Part shown: piece by piece, positions 1 through 7,960 of the stretch
How positions within the stretch are numbered: position 1 is the stretch's first letter
Layout of the letters: each line of letters opens with the position of its first letter
Origin: Acidobacteriota bacterium
GTDB lineage: Bacteria; Acidobacteriota; Terriglobia; UBA7540
DNA length: 12,621 bases
Direction of reading: 5' to 3'
NCBI GenBank assembly: GCA_021789565.1
Contig: JAJYJL010000090.1
Location: forward strand, 1 to 12,621
Made by a program: the position numbers and the translations under genes
The notes under the pieces: generated by a model
The model's input: only the letters and a program-made list of their open reading frames with translations
The model's database searches: none
Told to the model about the DNA's origin: nothing

Positions 1-51
1 CGCTTCGATAGTTTGCGGCATGGCCCCGTCATCCGCGGCAACAACCAATAT
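1..51 (-). CDS. infB: Fragment of translation initiation factor IF-2 (G domain), joined out of frame to the neighbouring gene
   Basis: Read on the minus strand from about 51 down to 1, this frame gives ILVVAADDGAMPQTIEA. The last 15 residues match the E. coli IF-2 segment VVAADDGVMPQTIEA, as I remember it, at 14 of 15 positions. That segment lies in the GTPase domain between the G3 motif (DTPGH) and the G4 motif (NKxD). IF-2 is the cytoplasmic GTPase that brings initiator tRNA to the 30S ribosome. The frame stays open to the window edge, but neither the G3 motif nor any other upstream IF-2 sequence precedes it. Instead, a receptor gene in another reading frame runs into it at about 46-55. It is therefore a piece of infB next to foreign sequence and not a complete gene start. 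The identification is by memory of the family and rests on few residues, but they are highly conserved. Whether the joint is biological or an assembly error cannot be decided here. Confidence 0.72.
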   Translation of the reverse strand, partial: MLVVAADDGAMPQTIEA

Positions 52-2320
52 CCCACGGCAGTGGGCCTGCTCCCTGGGGGCTGAAATAGGGATTGGTCAG
101 GTTGAAATCAAGAACTGCATTGGAGCGTGAGTTCGAATGCGTGTAGGCGGCATAAATGACGTGCCCATTTTGGAACCGTCGCCGCACGGCAACGTCCACT
201 GCATCATAACGGTCGCGTCGCGTACTTTCCATTGTGAATAGGCCCGTAAAACAGGCCTGGGGCCCTGAGCACGGGTTCACGTACGTCCAGTCGTTATACC
301 CTCGCTTCTGGAGATATTCCGCCCGCAAAAAGAATTCGGCCGGAAGCTTGCGCTCGATGCCAACGCTCCAGTTCAGGACCCAGGGCCTCTTCAAATTCCT
401 CCGGTCGATCTGGAAAATGCTTTCCACCGGCGGCCGGATCAGGCTGGTGCCTGTGGGACCATAGAAAGAATCGATGCGCGTTCCAGAGCGCGGTTGTGTG
501 TAAAGGTCAATATTGGATTCATTGTAATAGACGCCGGCGCCCGCCACGATCTTCATATTGTCTTCTGGGGAGGGAGTAAAGCTGGCCGCGACGCGCGGCG
601 AAACACGCGCGCCCGGGGCAATACGGTCCCACCCAATCCTGAGACCAGGGTCGAGCACGAGGCCGCGTGAGATGGACCAGTGGTCTTGCCCATAAATGCC
701 AGTTTCAATATTAGTTTGTTCGAGCAAGGGATTGCCTGGGAAGCTGACCGTACGGGAAATAGTCCCATCCTGGCGAAGGATCGTGATGTCGTGCCGGTTG
801 TAGGATTCCACATCTGTGACGCGGTCGAAATCGATCCCAGTTTTCAGCTCGTGCGTGCCCCACCTGCTGAGGGTGGGGGCAATGAGATTTGCGATCACCT
901 GCATCCGCTGTGAGCGTGCCTCTGAACGCTGAAAGTAGTTCCCACTTGATCCTTCGGGCGTCAACACGTAGGTGGCATTTCCCATCGGCAGTTCGGCAAC
1001 GTGAAAACGGCTGAAGCCGATACCATATTCCACCAACGTGCCATTCGAAAGCGTAAATTGGTCAATGGCAGAAAGGTGATAGATAGACTGGTTGAGCCGG
1101 GTGGTGGTTTCCACCGGGTTGAAGCGGGAAAGGCCAGCGTGATCACTGCGAAACTCGTTGAAAAGAAAATCGGTCGTCAGGATGTTTGAGGGGGTCAGAT
1201 TGATCTGGGCCTTGGCCAGGTCTCCCCACCGCCAGCGCGTGTCGCTGTCGGCACCTGGCGGAAGTTCATTGATCAGTTCGAGGTCGTACTCGCTTTCCGG
1301 CGCCATCAAAAACCACGCCTTACCTTTCTTGATGGGGCCGGAAAAACTGCCGTGCGGGTCCCATCCGTTGATGTGAAAACCCTTGTGTGTGGCAATCGAG
1401 GGAATAAGGTCCGTGCCGGAAAAGCGATAGCGATCGTCGCCCATGCCGGACTCAAGGTCCAGCACACCTCCGGAAGATTTGCCGTATTGCGCTGGATAAC
1501 GACTGTCATAGACGGTAACTGAGCGTAATGCGTCTACCGGTACGCGGGTGTCAAAGTTGCCGCTTGCCGGGTCGGTGATGTTGAACCCATCCAGTTGATC
1601 GAGGATTTGTCGCGTGGGCGCGCCGTCCACATGGATCTGCCCAGTGGCGTCCTGCACGATGCCGGGCATTAAGGGGAGCGCATAACGAATGTCGCGCGGA
1701 ACGCTGAAGGGAAGATTCATGATTTCCGTGTCGCTCAGCCTGCGCGTGGAGGTGGTCCTGGCGGGGTCGATGGCGAGGGGGGAGGCGACAACATTGACCC
1801 TCTGGTGGATCTCGCGCACACGAGTCAGGGTGACTTCCGTGCGATCCACCGTTCCCACGGCAACTTTTATGGAACGAACGGCGTAAAAGCCCTCCTTTTG
1901 CACAACCAATTGGTAACTGCCCGTCGCCAGACCCCGGAAAATATGTCGCCCGGCGTAATTCGTTTCTCCCCTTACGATTTGTTGCGTATCAGGTTGTAAC
2001 AGATCAACACGGGCCAGCGGCACCGCGACTCCATTCTCGTCGTTTACGATGACCAGTAAGGTATCGGCCGCTTTTTGAGGACCGTTGTCCATGTTCTGGC
2101 TGGGAAGGGAAGGCTGGGGCGCTCGAAATCCGGATGGAGCCGCTCCTGTGCTGCCTGGTAGCTGTGCCCCGCGCGCCGGCGCCTCGGAATTCGACTGTGC
2201 CGGGGCGGGAAGCGCGTTGAGAATGCCGGCGCTGGCAAGCAAGCCGAGGAAAAGTAACCCTGGAGCGAGGAGGAGGCCTTTTTTCCGCTGACTTGCGTGA
2301 TGGCAGAGGTGAATTCGCAT
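29..2320 (-). CDS. TonB-dependent-receptor-like outer-membrane protein with carboxypeptidase-regulatory-like domain, C-terminally truncated
   Basis: The predicted product is 763 residues. Residues 1-41 look like a signal peptide: basic stretch QRKK, then a Leu-rich core, with a likely signal peptidase I cut after APA at 41. A Pro/Ser/Ala-rich linker (about 43-86) precedes a carboxypeptidase-regulatory-like beta-sandwich at about 87-167. A plug domain follows at about 195-292 (MPGIVQDATGQIHVDGAP, then QYGKSSGGVLDLES), and then barrel sequence to the end. Such proteins sit in the outer membrane; the substrate cannot be read from sequence. The ATG at 2320 is the in-frame start ahead of the signal peptide, but no clear Shine-Dalgarno site precedes it. 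The last native-looking residues are GPLPWDI. Related acidobacterial receptors, as I recall them, continue for roughly 100 more residues and end in an aromatic residue. Here a stop follows five residues (GCCRG) that lie over the IF-2 frame. The 3' end is thus lost or mis-joined. The receptor family call is firm; TonB dependence is presumed. Confidence 0.85.
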   Translation of the reverse strand: MRIHLCHHASQRKKGLLLAPGLLFLGLLASAGILNALPAPAQSNSEAPARGAQLPGSTGAAPSGFRAPQPSLPSQNMDNGPQKAADTLLVIVNDENGVAVPLARVDLLQPDTQQIVRGETNYAGRHIFRGLATGSYQLVVQKEGFYAVRSIKVAVGTVDRTEVTLTRVREIHQRVNVVASPLAIDPARTTSTRRLSDTEIMNLPFSVPRDIRYALPLMPGIVQDATGQIHVDGAPTRQILDQLDGFNITDPASGNFDTRVPVDALRSVTVYDSRYPAQYGKSSGGVLDLESGMGDDRYRFSGTDLIPSIATHKGFHINGWDPHGSFSGPIKKGKAWFLMAPESEYDLELINELPPGADSDTRWRWGDLAKAQINLTPSNILTTDFLFNEFRSDHAGLSRFNPVETTTRLNQSIYHLSAIDQFTLSNGTLVEYGIGFSRFHVAELPMGNATYVLTPEGSSGNYFQRSEARSQRMQVIANLIAPTLSRWGTHELKTGIDFDRVTDVESYNRHDITILRQDGTISRTVSFPGNPLLEQTNIETGIYGQDHWSISRGLVLDPGLRIGWDRIAPGARVSPRVAASFTPSPEDNMKIVAGAGVYYNESNIDLYTQPRSGTRIDSFYGPTGTSLIRPPVESIFQIDRRNLKRPWVLNWSVGIERKLPAEFFLRAEYLQKRGYNDWTYVNPCSGPQACFTGLFTMESTRRDRYDAVDVAVRRRFQNGHVIYAAYTHSNSRSNAVLDFNLTNPYFSPQGAGPLPWDIGCCRG

Positions 2321-2516
2321 AAAGCCCGTGTCCCATTGTCGCGCAGTTCGATAAAAATGGTGGATTTTTCAATTTGCGCCACCGACGGCACCGAAGTGTT
2401 CCGTAAGTGCTGCGGCAGTGCTTCGTGCGTGCTAATTCAGGGTGCCGGTTTTCGGGCAGAGGGTGCTATGTGTGGAGTTAATGGATGGGTAGAGCGCGGC
2501 TTGCCTTACCTGTGGG
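2321..2516. promoter_or_regulatory. Divergent intergenic region between the two receptor genes
   Basis: This 196-bp spacer separates two receptor genes read outward, so promoters for both should lie here. I could not pick a confident -35/-10 pair in either direction. It contains a perfect inverted repeat, AAAAAT-GGTGG-ATTTTT, at 2353-2369, about 35 bases upstream of the minus-strand gene's start. This could be an operator or a local AT-rich opening region. No ORF in it resembles a gene. Confidence 0.45.
2353..2369. repeat. Short inverted repeat AAAAAT-N5-ATTTTT in the divergent spacer
   Basis: Two 6-bp perfect complementary arms (2353-2358 and 2364-2369) flank GGTGG. The position, just upstream of the minus-strand receptor gene, suits a regulator-binding site. 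The arms are low-complexity A/T, so chance is a fair alternative. Confidence 0.3.
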
Positions 2517-4880
2517 ATGTATAATCAAGAATTGCGCAATAGACACAAAGTCCTTACCCAAACGAGCTTCTATTTTGTGCTGGTAGCTTTTTCGGCGGTT
2601 TCCGCTTGCGCACAGCACGAGCGGGGAGGGATACGCCTGACGGTTCGGGACCCCAAGGGAGGACCAATCAAGGCGTCCGTGGATCTGGCAAGTGAGGCAA
2701 ACCATGTGCACCGGACCTTCCTGACAAACCGGCGAGGGAACGGCGTTGCGCAGGAACTTCCATTCGGCCTGTATCGACTGAAGGTAACGCACCCGGGATT
2801 TCTTCCGTTGCGGAGGCCCATCCACATACGTTCTGAGGTGCCGCTTACCGTATCCGTGACGTTGGGGCTGGCCCCGGTCAGGAGTAGCATTGACGTAAAG
2901 AGTTCCTCTACGCTGATTGATCCTGAAAGCGTAAGGAGCGTTTACTCGGCCGGGCCACGAACCCTCAATCAGCAGATTCCCGCGCAGCTTGGCCGTGGGG
3001 TGACGGACGCTATAAACTCCGAGCCCGGGTGGCTCTATGAGGCCAACGGCGTCCTTCACCCTCGTGGGTCGGAGTATGATGTGCAATTCGTGGTCGATGG
3101 ACTCCCGCTGACGGAGAACCGCTCTCCAGCCTTTGCGCCTCCCCTGCCTGTGAATGATGTCCAGTCCATGCGAGTGATAACGGCAGGTTTTCCGGCGGAG
3201 TATGGCCGCAAGCTGGGAGGGGTCGTGGAGGTGACGACCGTGAAGGAAATTCCGGCTGGCTTTCACATGAGCTCGGCGTCCGAAGGCGGCAGCTTCGCGA
3301 CAGCGAGCGGCGGGGTCGGGATGGGATATGCGCGCGGCGCTAACCAGTTCATGATTTCGGGTAACGCAGGAGTTACAGACCGTTATCTCGATCCTCCGGT
3401 CATTGCCAACTATACCAACCACGGGTCGAGCGGCCAGTCGGCGGCAACCTGGTCTCGAGACCTGACGCAGGCCGACCATCTGCAAGTTTCTATTCGTCAC
3501 GCGGAAGTACGCTACTCTGTTCCCAATGAGCTTGTCCAGCAGCACGCCGGCCAGCGACAGGACTCTGCAGACAGCGAAACCACTCTCCAGGCTGATTACA
3601 ACCGCGTGCTGTCTCCCGCCCTGCTGTTCAGTGCAGAAGGCAGCTTCAGGGATGAAACATTCCGCCTCTGGTCGAATACTTTGTCGACTCCGGTTGACAT
3701 CAGCCAGCAACGTGGTTTTCGGCAAGGTTATGGGCGCCTGGCACTGGCGGGTTCGAAGGGAACGCAAAACTGGAAAATTGGCGCAGACGCGATTGCAAGT
3801 CCCGTTCACGAAAGCCTTCAGTATGCCATTACGAATCCTTTGCAGTTTGATCCCAGCACGTCCTTGCAATTTGCCTTTGCAGGCCGCCAGACTGACATTG
3901 AGCCGGCTGCCTTTGCGGAGGACAGGTTTCGCATCCATAACTGGAGCGTAAGCCTGGGCTTGCGTTATGACCATTACAGGTTTGTGATAAAGCAGGGGGC
4001 CTGGAGCCCGCGGGTTGCCGTCTCACGATACCTTACCGGGCTGGGTTTGCTGGTCCACGCTGATTATGACCGGGTTTTCCAGACACCCTCCATGGAGAAC
4101 CTGCTGCTGGCAAGTTCCGCCGCTCTTGACCAGGTCAGCCCGCTGGTGCTGCGCCTCCCCGTAGAACCGGCTCGCGCCAATTATTACGAGGTAGGCATCA
4201 CCAAGGGTATGGGCGGCCACGTTCGGCTGGATGTGAACCTTTTCCGGCGGGAATTCCGCAACTTTGCCGATGATGACACTCTACTGAACACGGGCGTCAG
4301 CTTTCCCATTGCCGATGCCCGGGCCAAAATACAGGGCGTAGAGGGGAAGCTGGCGTTGCCGCACTGGGGACGCTTTTCGGGTTCCATCAGTTATTCAAAC
4401 CAGGTGGCGGCAGGCCAGGGACCGATCACCGGAGGCCTGTTTATCGGGTCGGAAGCCATTGCCGGCGTTTCTGACAACGGCCGTTTCTGGCTCTCCCAGG
4501 ACCAGCGGAACACCGCACAGGCAAGTTTGCGCTACCAGGTTACAAGGCGGGTTTGGCTGGCCACGGAAAATACCTTTGGTAGCGGCCTGCCGGTCGAGCT
4601 GGATACCGGAAACAGCGATTACAGCTTCCTGCTGGCCCAATACGGCGCGCGCGTGCTGAGTCGCGTGGACTTTTCACGAGGACGGGTTCGACCGTCTTAT
4701 TCGCTCAGCGCGGGCGCCGGGTTCGAAATCTATCGGAAGGATGACAGGACCCTCACTCTGCAGGTTCAGGGTTCAAACCTGACCAACCGCCTCAACGTTA
4801 TTAATTTCGCCAGCCTCTTTTCCGGGACGGCCATCGCCACGCCACGCAGTTTCGGCCTTCGGCTGAGTACGAGCTTTTAA
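2517..4880 (+). CDS. TonB-dependent-receptor-like outer-membrane protein with carboxypeptidase-regulatory-like domain, complete
   Basis: The product is 787 residues and appears full length. Residues 1-32 form a signal peptide (core FYFVLVAFSAVSACAQ). The end can be read as a signal peptidase I site (A-C-A before Gln33) or as a weak lipobox (V-S-A-Cys31). A carboxypeptidase-regulatory-like domain spans about 38-118 (GGIRLTVRDPKGGPIKASVDL to VPLTVSVTLGL). The plug domain is at about 150-241, with VQFVVDGLPLTE, FPAEYGRKLGGVVEVTT and a preceding NSEPGW turn. The beta-barrel runs from about 250 to the C-terminal Phe, as is usual for barrels inserted by the BAM machinery. It is read away from the other receptor gene and is followed by ileS on the same strand, which has its own promoter. 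The ATG at 2517 is closely preceded by GTGGG, a poor ribosome binding site; TTG at 2532 is an alternative start. Transported substrate unknown. The short barrel and complete C-terminus contrast with its truncated neighbour. Confidence 0.87.
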   Translation: MYNQELRNRHKVLTQTSFYFVLVAFSAVSACAQHERGGIRLTVRDPKGGPIKASVDLASEANHVHRTFLTNRRGNGVAQELPFGLYRLKVTHPGFLPLRRPIHIRSEVPLTVSVTLGLAPVRSSIDVKSSSTLIDPESVRSVYSAGPRTLNQQIPAQLGRGVTDAINSEPGWLYEANGVLHPRGSEYDVQFVVDGLPLTENRSPAFAPPLPVNDVQSMRVITAGFPAEYGRKLGGVVEVTTVKEIPAGFHMSSASEGGSFATASGGVGMGYARGANQFMISGNAGVTDRYLDPPVIANYTNHGSSGQSAATWSRDLTQADHLQVSIRHAEVRYSVPNELVQQHAGQRQDSADSETTLQADYNRVLSPALLFSAEGSFRDETFRLWSNTLSTPVDISQQRGFRQGYGRLALAGSKGTQNWKIGADAIASPVHESLQYAITNPLQFDPSTSLQFAFAGRQTDIEPAAFAEDRFRIHNWSVSLGLRYDHYRFVIKQGAWSPRVAVSRYLTGLGLLVHADYDRVFQTPSMENLLLASSAALDQVSPLVLRLPVEPARANYYEVGITKGMGGHVRLDVNLFRREFRNFADDDTLLNTGVSFPIADARAKIQGVEGKLALPHWGRFSGSISYSNQVAAGQGPITGGLFIGSEAIAGVSDNGRFWLSQDQRNTAQASLRYQVTRRVWLATENTFGSGLPVELDTGNSDYSFLLAQYGARVLSRVDFSRGRVRPSYSLSAGAGFEIYRKDDRTLTLQVQGSNLTNRLNVINFASLFSGTAIATPRSFGLRLSTSF

Positions 4881-4926
4881 GCGGGCGCATTCAATTGATC
4901 CCGCCATTGCCTGGAACCGTCTTTGC

Positions 4927-4956
4927 TGGACACCGGATGATCTCCTTTTCTATAAT
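4927..4956 (+). promoter_or_regulatory. Sigma70-type promoter for ileS (TGGACA-N18-TATAAT)
   Basis: A -35 box TGGACA (4927-4932, five of six consensus bases) and a perfect -10 box TATAAT (4951-4956) are separated by 18 bases. Transcription would begin near 4963, leaving a leader of only about 22 bases before the ileS start at 4985. That is too short for a T-box or other riboswitch, so tRNA-dependent leader control is unlikely from this promoter. Confidence 0.68.
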
Positions 4957-4973
4957 CAATAGTTTATCCATAC

Positions 4974-4980
4974 AAGGGGG
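4974..4980 (+). promoter_or_regulatory. Ribosome binding site of ileS
   Basis: A purine-rich AAGGGGG run at about 4974-4980 lies four bases before the ATG at 4985. It decides this start over the in-frame ATG at 4895, which lies upstream of the predicted transcription start. Confidence 0.65.
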
Positions 4981-4984
4981 ACCG

Positions 4985-7828
4985 ATGCCAAAGGCGCTCG
5001 ACCTCAAGCAGACGCTGAATCTTCCGCAAACCAAATTTTCGATGAAGGCCAACCTGCCGCAGAACGAGCCTCGCTGGCTTGCCCGCTGGGCGGAAGAGGA
5101 CCTGTACGGCCAGATTCGCCAGGCGCGGAAGGATTCGCCGATTTTCACTCTGCATGACGGTCCTCCCTATGCCAATGGCCGCATCCATCTGGGAACCGCG
5201 CTGAACAAGATCCTCAAGGACTTCATCATCAAATCAAGGACCCTGGCAGGGTTTAACGCTCCGTACGTTCCCGGCTGGGACTGCCACGGATTGCCCATCG
5301 AGATCAACGTTGATAAGGAACTGGGCCCGCGCAAGCGGCAGATGAGTAGGGTGGAAATCCGCAAGGCATGCCGCCAGTACGCCGAGAAGTACGTGGATCT
5401 TCAGCGCGAAGATTTTATCCGCCTGGGTGTTTTGGGCGAGTGGCAGAGGCCTTATCTGACGATGGATCCCTCCTATCAGGCGGTGATCGCGGAAACTTTC
5501 CTGACCTTTCTGGAAAAGGGCTATATCTACCGCGGCCTCAAGCCGGTTTACTGGTGCATCCACGACAAGACCGCCCTGGCTGAAGCCGAAGTTGAGTATG
5601 AAGAACATACCAGCCATTCCATTTATGTTCGCTATAAGGTGCTTTCAGATTTGAGCGCCGTTGCGCCGGGACTGAAGGGCCGTGAGGTCTACGTCATCAT
5701 CTGGACTACCACGCCGTGGACGCTTCCCGCCAGCATGGCCGTGGCCTTCCACCCGCAGTTTGAATATGTGGCTGCGAGCGACGGCAGCAAGGACGGGCCG
5801 GTTTATATCCTGGAGGGCCGCCGGCACGGTCCGGCCATGGCGGAGACGGGATTGAACGCGCCCGAGGTGCTGGCGCGTTTTCCTGGCAAGAAGCTCGACC
5901 GCATCGAGATCCAGCATCCGTTCCTGGAACGCAAACTTTTGGGTGTGCTGGCGGATTACGTCACGGCTGAAGATGGAACAGGTTGCGTCCACACCGCGCC
6001 GGGGCATGGCCGCGAAGACTATGAAACAGGCGTGCGATACGGCATCGAAATCTATTCCCCTGTGGGCGACGCCGGCGAGTTCACCGAAGGCCTGCCCGAA
6101 TACAAGGGGAAGCAGGTTTTTGAAGCCAATGAGACGATCATTGAGCTTGTGAAGTCTCGCGGGAACCTATTGGGGCCGGCGGGACACCTAAGGCACTCCT
6201 ATCCCCACTGCTGGCGCTGCCATAACCCCATCATCTTCCGGGCCAACGAGCAGTGGTTTGCCAGCATTGACCATGACCGCCTGCGCGAGCGTACGCTGGA
6301 AGAGATCAAGAGAGTTCGATGGTCCCCTGAATGGGGCGAAGGACGCATCTCCAACATGGTCGTCACGCGGCCGGATTGGTGCATTTCACGTCAACGGGCA
6401 TGGGGTGTGCCGATCGTGGTTTTCCATTGTGTTGATTGCAAGAAGCCCCTGCTTGATGCCAGCCTCGGCCAAAGGGCGGTTGAGTTGTTTAGGCAGGAGA
6501 GTGCTGACGCCTGGTACACGCACGACGTAAAGGATTTGGTGCCGCCGGGAACGAAGTGTCCCGCCTGCGGTGGCGCCAATCTGCGTAAGGAAACGGACAT
6601 TCTGGATGTCTGGTTCGATTCCGGCTCCAGCCACGCTGCCGTGCTGGGCCACCGGCCAGACCTTCCGTGGCCCGCGGACGTTTATCTGGAGGGCGGCGAC
6701 CAGTACCGGGGATGGTTTAACAGTTCGCTGCTGGTAGGGATGGTGACGCGTGGAGCGGCCCCTTATCGCGCGGTGCTGACCCATGGATGGGCGCTGGATG
6801 CACAGGGAAGGGCGATGTCCAAGTCGCTCGGCAACGTGATCGATCCGAACGAAGTCATCAAAACTCACGGGGCGGAAATTCTGCGTTTGTGGGTGGCGTC
6901 CATTGATTTCCGTGAAGACGTTGTCATCTCTGCGGATATCCTGGCGCGGCTGTCGGAAGCCTACCGCAAACTACGCAACACGTTCCGCTATTGCCTGTCA
7001 AACCTTTATGACTTTGACCCGGCGGTGAACAGCGTGACGGCCGATCAGCTTGAAGAGATTGACGCCTGGGCGCACGCCGAGACGGCCAGCCTGCTGGACC
7101 GGGTTTACGCGGCATACAATGAGGACGCCTTCCACAAGGTTTATCGTGCAATTTACGATTTCGCCACCATCGAACTGAGCTCGTTCTACTTTGACATTCT
7201 GAAGGACCGGCTCTATACATCGCCTGTGCATTCCGTCCGGCGCCGGGCGGCGCAAACCACGCTCTATCGAATCGCTGACGCGCTGGTGCGGGCGGTCGCT
7301 CCGCTGATGTGCTTTACGGCGGAAGAAGTGTGGTCACATCTGCCGCAGGGCGGTTCGCGCGAGCCCAGCGTTCACATGGCGCAATTTATTTCCGCATCAA
7401 CGCTTCGCGACGAAGTGCCGGTGGTTTACAGGAAGAAGCTGGACGACTGGCCGCGGTTGATTGAGATCCGCAACGCCGCGCTCAAGGCATTGGAGACTGC
7501 GCGGCGCGACGATGTGATCCACAGCCCGCTGGAGGCCAAGGTCACCCTGAGTGCCGACGATAGCCTGCGCCCGCTTCTCGAAAAATATCTGGGCGACTGG
7601 CCCACCTTGCTGATCGTTTCGCAAGTTGAGCTTGGACCTTATTCCGGCTCAAGCGCCGAAGAGAGTTCCGTGCCCGGGCTGAAGATAAGGGTTGAACACG
7701 CCTCGGGGGCGAAATGTGCGCGCTGCTGGACCTACTCCGAGCAAGTCGGCAAGGATGATGTTTATCCGGAGGTCTGCGAGCGCTGTCTGGCCGCCCTGCA
7801 CGAACTTGAGGCAGAGGCTGCCGGTTAG
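4985..7828 (+). CDS. ileS: Isoleucyl-tRNA synthetase
   Basis: Class I synthetase that charges tRNA-Ile with isoleucine in the cytoplasm and edits misactivated valine. The product is 947 residues, normal for bacterial IleRS. Near the N-terminus is DGPPYANGRIHLGTALNKIL, with the HIGH motif as H68-L-G-T71, followed by PGWDCHGLPIE. The CP1 editing domain carries TTTPWTLPAS and the HTAPGHGREDY segment. DILDVWFDSGSSH and GGDQYRGWFNSS complete the catalytic core. The KMSKS loop reads AMSKS (610-614), with Ala in place of the first Lys. The C-terminal zinc site has CARCW (Cys911, Cys914) and CERC (Cys931, Cys934), as in the bacterial type of enzyme. The middle of the protein also has Cys pairs in HCVDC and CPACG, probably structural zinc. 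It is the first gene of an ileS-lspA-rluD-type cluster and has its own promoter and ribosome binding site. Confidence 0.97.
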   Translation: MPKALDLKQTLNLPQTKFSMKANLPQNEPRWLARWAEEDLYGQIRQARKDSPIFTLHDGPPYANGRIHLGTALNKILKDFIIKSRTLAGFNAPYVPGWDCHGLPIEINVDKELGPRKRQMSRVEIRKACRQYAEKYVDLQREDFIRLGVLGEWQRPYLTMDPSYQAVIAETFLTFLEKGYIYRGLKPVYWCIHDKTALAEAEVEYEEHTSHSIYVRYKVLSDLSAVAPGLKGREVYVIIWTTTPWTLPASMAVAFHPQFEYVAASDGSKDGPVYILEGRRHGPAMAETGLNAPEVLARFPGKKLDRIEIQHPFLERKLLGVLADYVTAEDGTGCVHTAPGHGREDYETGVRYGIEIYSPVGDAGEFTEGLPEYKGKQVFEANETIIELVKSRGNLLGPAGHLRHSYPHCWRCHNPIIFRANEQWFASIDHDRLRERTLEEIKRVRWSPEWGEGRISNMVVTRPDWCISRQRAWGVPIVVFHCVDCKKPLLDASLGQRAVELFRQESADAWYTHDVKDLVPPGTKCPACGGANLRKETDILDVWFDSGSSHAAVLGHRPDLPWPADVYLEGGDQYRGWFNSSLLVGMVTRGAAPYRAVLTHGWALDAQGRAMSKSLGNVIDPNEVIKTHGAEILRLWVASIDFREDVVISADILARLSEAYRKLRNTFRYCLSNLYDFDPAVNSVTADQLEEIDAWAHAETASLLDRVYAAYNEDAFHKVYRAIYDFATIELSSFYFDILKDRLYTSPVHSVRRRAAQTTLYRIADALVRAVAPLMCFTAEEVWSHLPQGGSREPSVHMAQFISASTLRDEVPVVYRKKLDDWPRLIEIRNAALKALETARRDDVIHSPLEAKVTLSADDSLRPLLEKYLGDWPTLLIVSQVELGPYSGSSAEESSVPGLKIRVEHASGAKCARCWTYSEQVGKDDVYPEVCERCLAALHELEAEAAG

Positions 7829-7960
7829 AGTTTACGTTAGTGTCCGATACTCTGTCCGCCGCGGGTTCTGCCCTACTACCGCAGCGCTGGAAGTGTGAAA
7901 GCTGCTCTGCCGCGAACTCAATGCAGGCGCCGCGGTCGCTTCTCGGATAAACTGATCGTT
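7829..7960. other. ileS-lspA spacer, no gene seen
   Basis: This 132-bp gap holds no convincing ORF, hairpin or RNA. The lspA reading frame extends upstream into it to 7895 (MKAALPRTQC...), but that stretch is basic and does not resemble the family. No strong terminator is visible, so read-through from ileS into lspA is possible. Confidence 0.4.

Noticed and set aside
2478..3974. Long antisense open frame (498 codons) on the minus strand opposite the second receptor gene
   Set aside because: It lies fully over a well-supported receptor gene; its product is rich in Arg, Cys and His, has no recognisable domain or signal, and looks like a shadow of the GC-rich codon pattern.
4881..4904. GCGGG...CCCGC inverted repeat just after the second receptor gene as a terminator
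   Set aside because: The stem is only 5 bp with a 14-base loop and no T-run follows, so it is within what chance gives.
4895..4984. Upstream extension of ileS to an ATG at 4895
   Set aside because: The extension spans the -35 and -10 boxes and adds 30 residues not typical of IleRS; the ATG at 4985 has a good ribosome binding site.
7895..7960. Upstream extension of lspA to 7895
   Set aside because: The added 22 residues are basic and not expected before the first membrane helix of LspA.
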